Source: Prevotella sp.
Lineage (GTDB): Bacteria; Bacteroidota; Bacteroidia; Bacteroidales; Bacteroidaceae
Direction of reading: 5' to 3'
Assembly: GCA_017462915.1 (NCBI GenBank)
Contig: JAFTQG010000017.1
Location: forward strand, 1 to 45,476
Length of the DNA: 45,476 nucleotides
The position numbers and the translations under genes are program-made. Shown piece after piece: positions 41,954 to 45,476 of the stretch (positions are counted from its first letter, which is position 1; each line of letters starts with the position of its first letter). Under the pieces are notes generated by a model. That model was not told where the DNA came from. It ran no database searches and worked only from the letters and a program-made list of their open reading frames with translations.

Positions 41954-42805
41954 ATGTCAGAAATTAAAAACAGAATCGATTTCGTTTACATCTTTGATGT
42001 ACAAGATGGTAACCCTAATGGTGACCCCGATGCAGGTAATCTTCCACGTGTGGATGCCGAAACAGGTATGGGACTTGTTACAGATGTTTGCCTTAAACGT
42101 AAGGTACGTAATTATGTGCAAGTGGCTAAAGGATTGACAGACAGTTACGACATTTTTATTAAAGAGAAGGCTGTTCTAAATACTTTGATTGATAAAGCAC
42201 ACGATGATTCAGAAGTGAAAGCTGCTAAAGATAAGACTGAGGCTGCACGCACGTTTATGTGTAAGAACTATTTTGATGTCAGAACATTTGGTGCTGTGAT
42301 GTCAACCGGTAAAAATGCAGGCCAAGTTCGTGGTCCTATTCAGTTTACCTTTGCCCGTTCTGTAGATCCAATTGCTGCAGCAGAACATTCCATTACTCGT
42401 ATGGCTGTGGCAACAGAGAAAGAAGCAGAGAAACAGAGTGGTGACAATCGTGCAATGGGTCGCAAAGCTACCGTACCTTACGGCCTTTATGTATGTCATG
42501 GTTTCATTTCGGCCAACCTTGCTAAACAGACAGGTTTCTCAGAAGAAGACCTTGCACTATTTTGGGAAGCTCTGAAGAATATGTTCGATGTGGACCGTTC
42601 AGCAGCACGCGGATTGATGAGCGCACAGAAACTGATTGTTTTTAAGCATGACTCCCTTTTGGGTAATGCTCCGGCCAACAAACTGTTTGACTTGGTTAAG
42701 GTTGAGAAGGTTTGCGATGGTGCACCGCGCTTATTCAGTGATTATGAGGTCACAATAGACAATGAGCATGTTCCGTCAAATGTTACTGTAGAGGAACTGA
42801 TATAA
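41954..42805 (+). CDS. cas7c: Cas7c (Csd2), Cascade backbone subunit
   Basis: RAMP protein that polymerises along the crRNA spacer to form the Cascade backbone. The opening [20 protein letters not shown] is the Csd2/Cas7 signature. The thumb/RRM regions include [10 protein letters not shown] and [16 protein letters not shown], then HGFISANLA and [10 protein letters not shown]. The 283 residues are the usual length. It lies 26 bp after cas8c and 12 bp before cas4, all in one operon. Confidence 0.96.
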   Translation: MSEIKNRIDFVYIFDVQDGNPNGDPDAGNLPRVDAETGMGLVTDVCLKRKVRNYVQVAKGLTDSYDIFIKEKAVLNTLIDKAHDDSEVKAAKDKTEAARTFMCKNYFDVRTFGAVMSTGKNAGQVRGPIQFTFARSVDPIAAAEHSITRMAVATEKEAEKQSGDNRAMGRKATVPYGLYVCHGFISANLAKQTGFSEEDLALFWEALKNMFDVDRSAARGLMSAQKLIVFKHDSLLGNAPANKLFDLVKVEKVCDGAPRLFSDYEVTIDNEHVPSNVTVEELI

Positions 42806-42817
42806 AAACAAAAGATA

Positions 42818-43483
42818 ATGTACACCGAAGACGATATGCTCATGTTATCGGGGATTCAGCACTTCAGGTTCTGTCCCCGGCAATGGGCCTTGATTCACAT
42901 TGAGCAGCAATGGGACGATAACCGCCTTACCATTGAGGGGCAGATTTTGCATAAGCATGTGGACGATCCGTTCTACAGACAGAAGTGCGGCGATCAAATA
43001 ACATTGCGTGCGGTGAATATCGCTTCGCACGAGTTGGGACTCTATGGCATTTCCGATGCCATAGAGTTGCTTCCTTCTCCATCCTCGGAAGATACAATAT
43101 TGCATCCAAAATATCCGGGACGTTGGCAACCAGTTGTTGTGGAGTATAAGCATGGCCGACCGAAAAAGAATGATGTAGATGAAGTACAGTTAGCGGCACA
43201 AACAATGTGTCTTGAAGAAATGTATACTATCCATATACCATACGGTGCGTTCTTTTATGGAGAACTTCGTCATCGGGTAGAGGTGGCTATAACAGACGAA
43301 CTGCGCAATATCGTCAGACAATGTGCCAAAGATATGCATGAAATATTCTGCAAGGCGGTTATACCAAAAGCGGAATACGGGAAGTGTTGCGACAAATGTT
43401 CACTGAAGGAGATATGTATGCCGACGATAGCTGAAAATTGTACCACGGTAGATACCTACCTCAATAAAAACTTATATACATGA
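42818..43483 (+). CDS. cas4: Cas4, PD-(D/E)XK exonuclease for prespacer processing
   Basis: RecB-like nuclease with an iron-sulfur cluster that trims prespacers and checks the PAM in type I-C adaptation. Cluster cysteines are visible: one in FCPRQWAL near residue 20 and three in CCDKCSLKEICMP near the C-terminus. Nuclease residues include GISDAIEL (Asp) and VVVEYKHG (Glu-x-Lys), then VQLAAQTMCLEEM (Gln motif III). The 221 residues are typical. It overlaps cas1 by 4 bp. Confidence 0.96.
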   Translation: MYTEDDMLMLSGIQHFRFCPRQWALIHIEQQWDDNRLTIEGQILHKHVDDPFYRQKCGDQITLRAVNIASHELGLYGISDAIELLPSPSSEDTILHPKYPGRWQPVVVEYKHGRPKKNDVDEVQLAAQTMCLEEMYTIHIPYGAFFYGELRHRVEVAITDELRNIVRQCAKDMHEIFCKAVIPKAEYGKCCDKCSLKEICMPTIAENCTTVDTYLNKNLYT

Positions 43484-44502
43484 GAAAGTTATTGAATACT
43501 TTGTATGTAACGACACCGGAAGCCTATCTGAGTAAAGATGGACTGAATGTTGTCGTATCAGTCAAGCAAGAGGAGGTGTTCCGCATCCCGGCTATAAATA
43601 TAGAAGGTATCGTTACGTTCGGCTATATGGGCGCAAGTCCCGGCGTGATGAAACTGTGCAGTGACAATGGCATATCGTTGACATTTCTTTCTCCGCATGG
43701 CAGATTCATCAGCCGTGTGCAAGGAGCGACAAAAGGGAATGTGTTGCTTCGCAAGAGGCAATACCAGTTGTCGGACGATGAATTATGGTCGTTGAATGTG
43801 GCAAGGTTGATGATTGGAGGCAAGATTCAGAACTACCGTAATATTCTGAGAAGATATATTCGTGATTATGGCGAGGATGAAGCTGTCAGTCAGGCGGTAC
43901 GTGTATTGGAGTATGCCAAACGCGATGCATTGGCTGCTCGGGATAAAACGGCGCTGATAGGTTATGAAGGTATGGCTTCGAATGCTTATTTTGAAGTGTT
44001 GCCAGTCTTGATTTTAAATCAAAAGACAGATTTCCCGTTTCATGGGCGTAACCGCCGCCCTCCCAAAGATGCCGTAAATGCCATGTTGTCTTTTGCCTAT
44101 ACATTGATAGCCAATGATGTTTCCGCTGCACTCGAAACTGTCGGACTTGATCCATACGTAGGATTTCTACATACACTTCGTCCCGGACGAACCTCTTTAG
44201 CTTTAGACATGATGGAAGAGTTACGTGCTTATCTGGGTGACCGCTTTGTATTGTCTTTAATCAATAAAAGACAGATAACAATTAAAGATTTCTTGTTTCA
44301 AGGTGATAATGGGGTCATTATGACTGATAATGGGAAGAAGACTTTTATTTCTGCATGGCAAAACAGGAAACGTGAAGTGATAATCCATCCTTACCTGAAT
44401 GAAAAAGTGGAGATTGGGCTTTTACCATACGTACAGGCAATGTTGATGGCGAGATATATCAGACAAGATATAGACAATTATCCAGTATTTTTAATAAAAT
44501 GA
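43480..44502 (+). CDS. cas1: Cas1 spacer integrase (type I-C)
   Basis: Metal-dependent integrase that, with Cas2, inserts new spacers at the leader end. The 340-residue protein opens MRKLLNTLYVTTPEAYLSKDG, standard for I-C Cas1. Catalytic regions are YEGMASNAYFEVLP (Glu), FLHTLRPGRTSLALDMMEELR (His and Asp) and NKRQI. It starts inside the cas4 stop (ATGA overlap) and is followed by cas2 after 9 bp. All motifs look intact, so adaptation should be possible. Confidence 0.96.
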   Translation: MRKLLNTLYVTTPEAYLSKDGLNVVVSVKQEEVFRIPAINIEGIVTFGYMGASPGVMKLCSDNGISLTFLSPHGRFISRVQGATKGNVLLRKRQYQLSDDELWSLNVARLMIGGKIQNYRNILRRYIRDYGEDEAVSQAVRVLEYAKRDALAARDKTALIGYEGMASNAYFEVLPVLILNQKTDFPFHGRNRRPPKDAVNAMLSFAYTLIANDVSAALETVGLDPYVGFLHTLRPGRTSLALDMMEELRAYLGDRFVLSLINKRQITIKDFLFQGDNGVIMTDNGKKTFISAWQNRKREVIIHPYLNEKVEIGLLPYVQAMLMARYIRQDIDNYPVFLIK

Positions 44503-44511
44503 TTTTCGGTT

Positions 44512-44802
44512 ATGTATATTCTTGTAACATACGATGTAGATACAACAAGCAGAGAAGGTGCACGCCGTTTACGGAGTGTGGCTAAGGCGTGTATGGATTA
44601 TGGGCAGAGAGTACAAAATTCTGTCTTTGAGTGTGAAGTAACAGATGCGCAATATTGTCTTTTGAGAGAGCGGATAAAAAATATTATCGATATGTCTCTT
44701 GATAGTATTCGATTTTATATTCTCAATAAGAATGAGAGTAGAAGAGTTGAAGTGGTAGGTGTTGAAACATCTTATAAAGTTAATGATGCTCTTATTATAT
44801 AA
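44512..44802 (+). CDS. cas2: Cas2, dimeric partner of Cas1
   Basis: Small ferredoxin-like protein (96 residues) bridging two Cas1 dimers in the adaptation complex. MYILVTYDVDTTSREGARRLRSV contains the conserved Asp of beta-strand 1 (YDVD); QNSVFECEVTDAQY and DSIRFYILN are typical family blocks. It is the last gene of the operon and lies about 170 bp before the first CRISPR repeat. Confidence 0.96.
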   Translation: MYILVTYDVDTTSREGARRLRSVAKACMDYGQRVQNSVFECEVTDAQYCLLRERIKNIIDMSLDSIRFYILNKNESRRVEVVGVETSYKVNDALII

Positions 44803-44973
44803 ATGAATGCGAATGTGGAGTATTGCACGATAAACTGTATTTTCGCAACTATTGATAATCAGAAGAATAAGTCCTTTTATAGAACGAAAATCTATCATCG
44901 AGATAGGACTTAAAATTTATTCGCGAATTGATGTTGCTAAATTATTGATTTACAAGGTATAATTATGCATACA
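44803..44973 (+). promoter_or_regulatory. CRISPR leader
   Basis: AT-rich, gene-free stretch between cas2 and the first repeat. It holds an inverted repeat AAGTCCT (44869-44875) / AGGACTT (44905-44911) enclosing ATAGA/TCTAT, perhaps the cas2 terminator. A TAATTATG at 44960-44967 is a poor match to the -7 element and could drive the array. Repeat orientation (ending GAAAC) places the leader on this side. Confidence 0.65.
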
Positions 44974-45476
44974 GTCGCACCCTACATGGGTGCGTGGATT
45001 GAAACATGGACTACTCCTTATCTGCCCGACAGTACTGAGTCGCACCCTACATGGGTGCGTGGATTGAAACAACCAAACTAATTAAGCCGGGTTCAAAAGA
45101 CCGTCGCACCCTCCATGGGTGCGTGGATTGAAACTGTAAGAATTATTTGATGAACGCCGGCAAAGATAGTCGCACCCTACATGGGTGCGTGGATTGAAAC
45201 ATAAGCGAAGAAGGTAGGGACTAAGACCTACCTGTCGCACCCTACATGGGTGCGTGGATTGAAACAACTAAACGAATTAAGACGGCTTCAAAAGACCGTC
45301 GCACCCTACATGGGTGCGTGGATTGAAACTGTAATAATTATTTGATTAACGACGGCAAAGATAGTCGCACCCTACATGGGTGCGTGGATTGAAACATAAG
45401 CGAAGAAGGTAGGGACTAAGCCCTACCTGTCGCACCCTACATGGGTGCGTGGATTGAAACAACTAAAAGAATTAAG
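44974..45476 (+). CRISPR. Type I-C CRISPR array (truncated by window end)
   Basis: Eight 32-bp repeats begin at 44974, 45039, 45103, 45169, 45234, 45298, 45364 and 45429. Each starts GTCGCACCCTACATGGGTGC and ends GTGGATTGAAAC; the stem GCACCC/GGGTGC is the Cas5c hairpin. Only the third differs (C instead of A at 45113). Spacers are 33, 32, 34, 33, 32, 34 and 33 bp, with at least 16 bp of an eighth. The array follows cas2 in the same direction, so spacer 1 (45006-45038) should be the newest. Spacers 2-4 recur as diverged copies in spacers 5-7, and spacer 8 begins a third round. No protospacer was found by eye elsewhere in the window. Confidence 0.98.
45039..45476 (+). repeat. 195-bp higher-order tandem repeat inside the CRISPR array
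   Basis: Unit 1 is 45039-45233, unit 2 is 45234-45428, and unit 3 starts at 45429 and is cut by the window end. Each unit is three repeat-spacer pairs. Units 1 and 2 differ at 9 of 195 positions: 4 in spacer 2/5, 3 in spacer 3/6, 1 in spacer 4/7 and 1 in a repeat. The visible start of unit 3 differs from unit 2 at 1 position (spacer 5/8). Confidence 0.92.

Noticed and set aside
37285-44802. A new or hybrid CRISPR type
   Set aside because: Gene order, lengths, motifs and repeat are those of a standard complete type I-C system; the novelty lies in the array, not in the cas genes.
45006-45038. Self-targeting by spacer 1 or others within this window
   Set aside because: No matching protospacer was seen by eye in the rest of the window; a genome-wide search is still needed.
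45082-45267. 61-residue open frame on the minus strand across the CRISPR array
   Set aside because: It is a translation of repeats (recurring FNPRTHVGCD), a well-known false protein in databases.

Overview
The window looks like a chromosomal segment of a Bacteroidales bacterium, most likely Prevotella-like (Prevotellaceae) or a close relative. Three things point there. Promoters follow the Bacteroidetes pattern TTTG-N19/20-TAnnTTTG (for example before rsmG, hppA, the cyclophilin gene and the 21.1 kb leader). Shine-Dalgarno sequences are mostly absent. The gene set is typical of the group: two-subunit methylmalonyl-CoA mutase, an EF-G2 paralogue, a membrane pyrophosphatase, a GH106 enzyme, a stand-alone MetH activation domain, and a T9SS-like C-terminus on a surface protein. 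Species is inferred, not proven.

Layout. 0-6 kb: a co-oriented housekeeping run (rsmG, PAP2 phosphatase, queA, Smr/DUF2027 protein, nadE). 6.1-6.4 kb: tRNA-Ser(GCU) and tRNA-Glu(CUC). 6.4-12.4 kb: a LysM glucosaminidase, an EF-G2-type factor whose G-domain catalytic residues are altered, and hppA. 12.4-18.1 kb: a broken cyclophilin fragment, a GH106 rhamnosidase-like gene, the intact cyclophilin gene, hemW and a MetH reactivation-domain gene. 18.3-20.8 kb: an ECF sigma factor with a small membrane partner, and L-asparaginase. 20.8-21.4 kb: a gene-free stretch with two tandem palindromes, a strong promoter and a nested inverted-repeat structure. 21.4-25.5 kb: a large repeat-domain secreted protein. 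25.7-28.4 kb: valS on the minus strand, facing a strong shared terminator. 28.8-37.1 kb: mutAB, sppA, lpxK and thiL. 37.3-45.5 kb: a complete, more AT-rich type I-C CRISPR-Cas locus (cas3-cas5c-cas8c-cas7c-cas4-cas1-cas2) with its array running off the window end.

Two signals stand out beyond the genes. First, a dispersed family of intergenic inverted-repeat elements (eight copies) is built from degenerate 8-bp units around a short core containing AGGAAAGTAATCTCC in the best copies. Several copies fill the whole space from one stop codon to the next start codon. Second, the CRISPR array has a 195-bp higher-order repeat: three spacers are repeated in order as diverged copies, with the differences concentrated in the spacers while the repeats stay almost identical. 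Also notable are a partial cyclophilin gene copy upstream of the GH106 gene, a candidate structured RNA at 21.1-21.35 kb, and a likely internal start giving Cas11c within cas8c.
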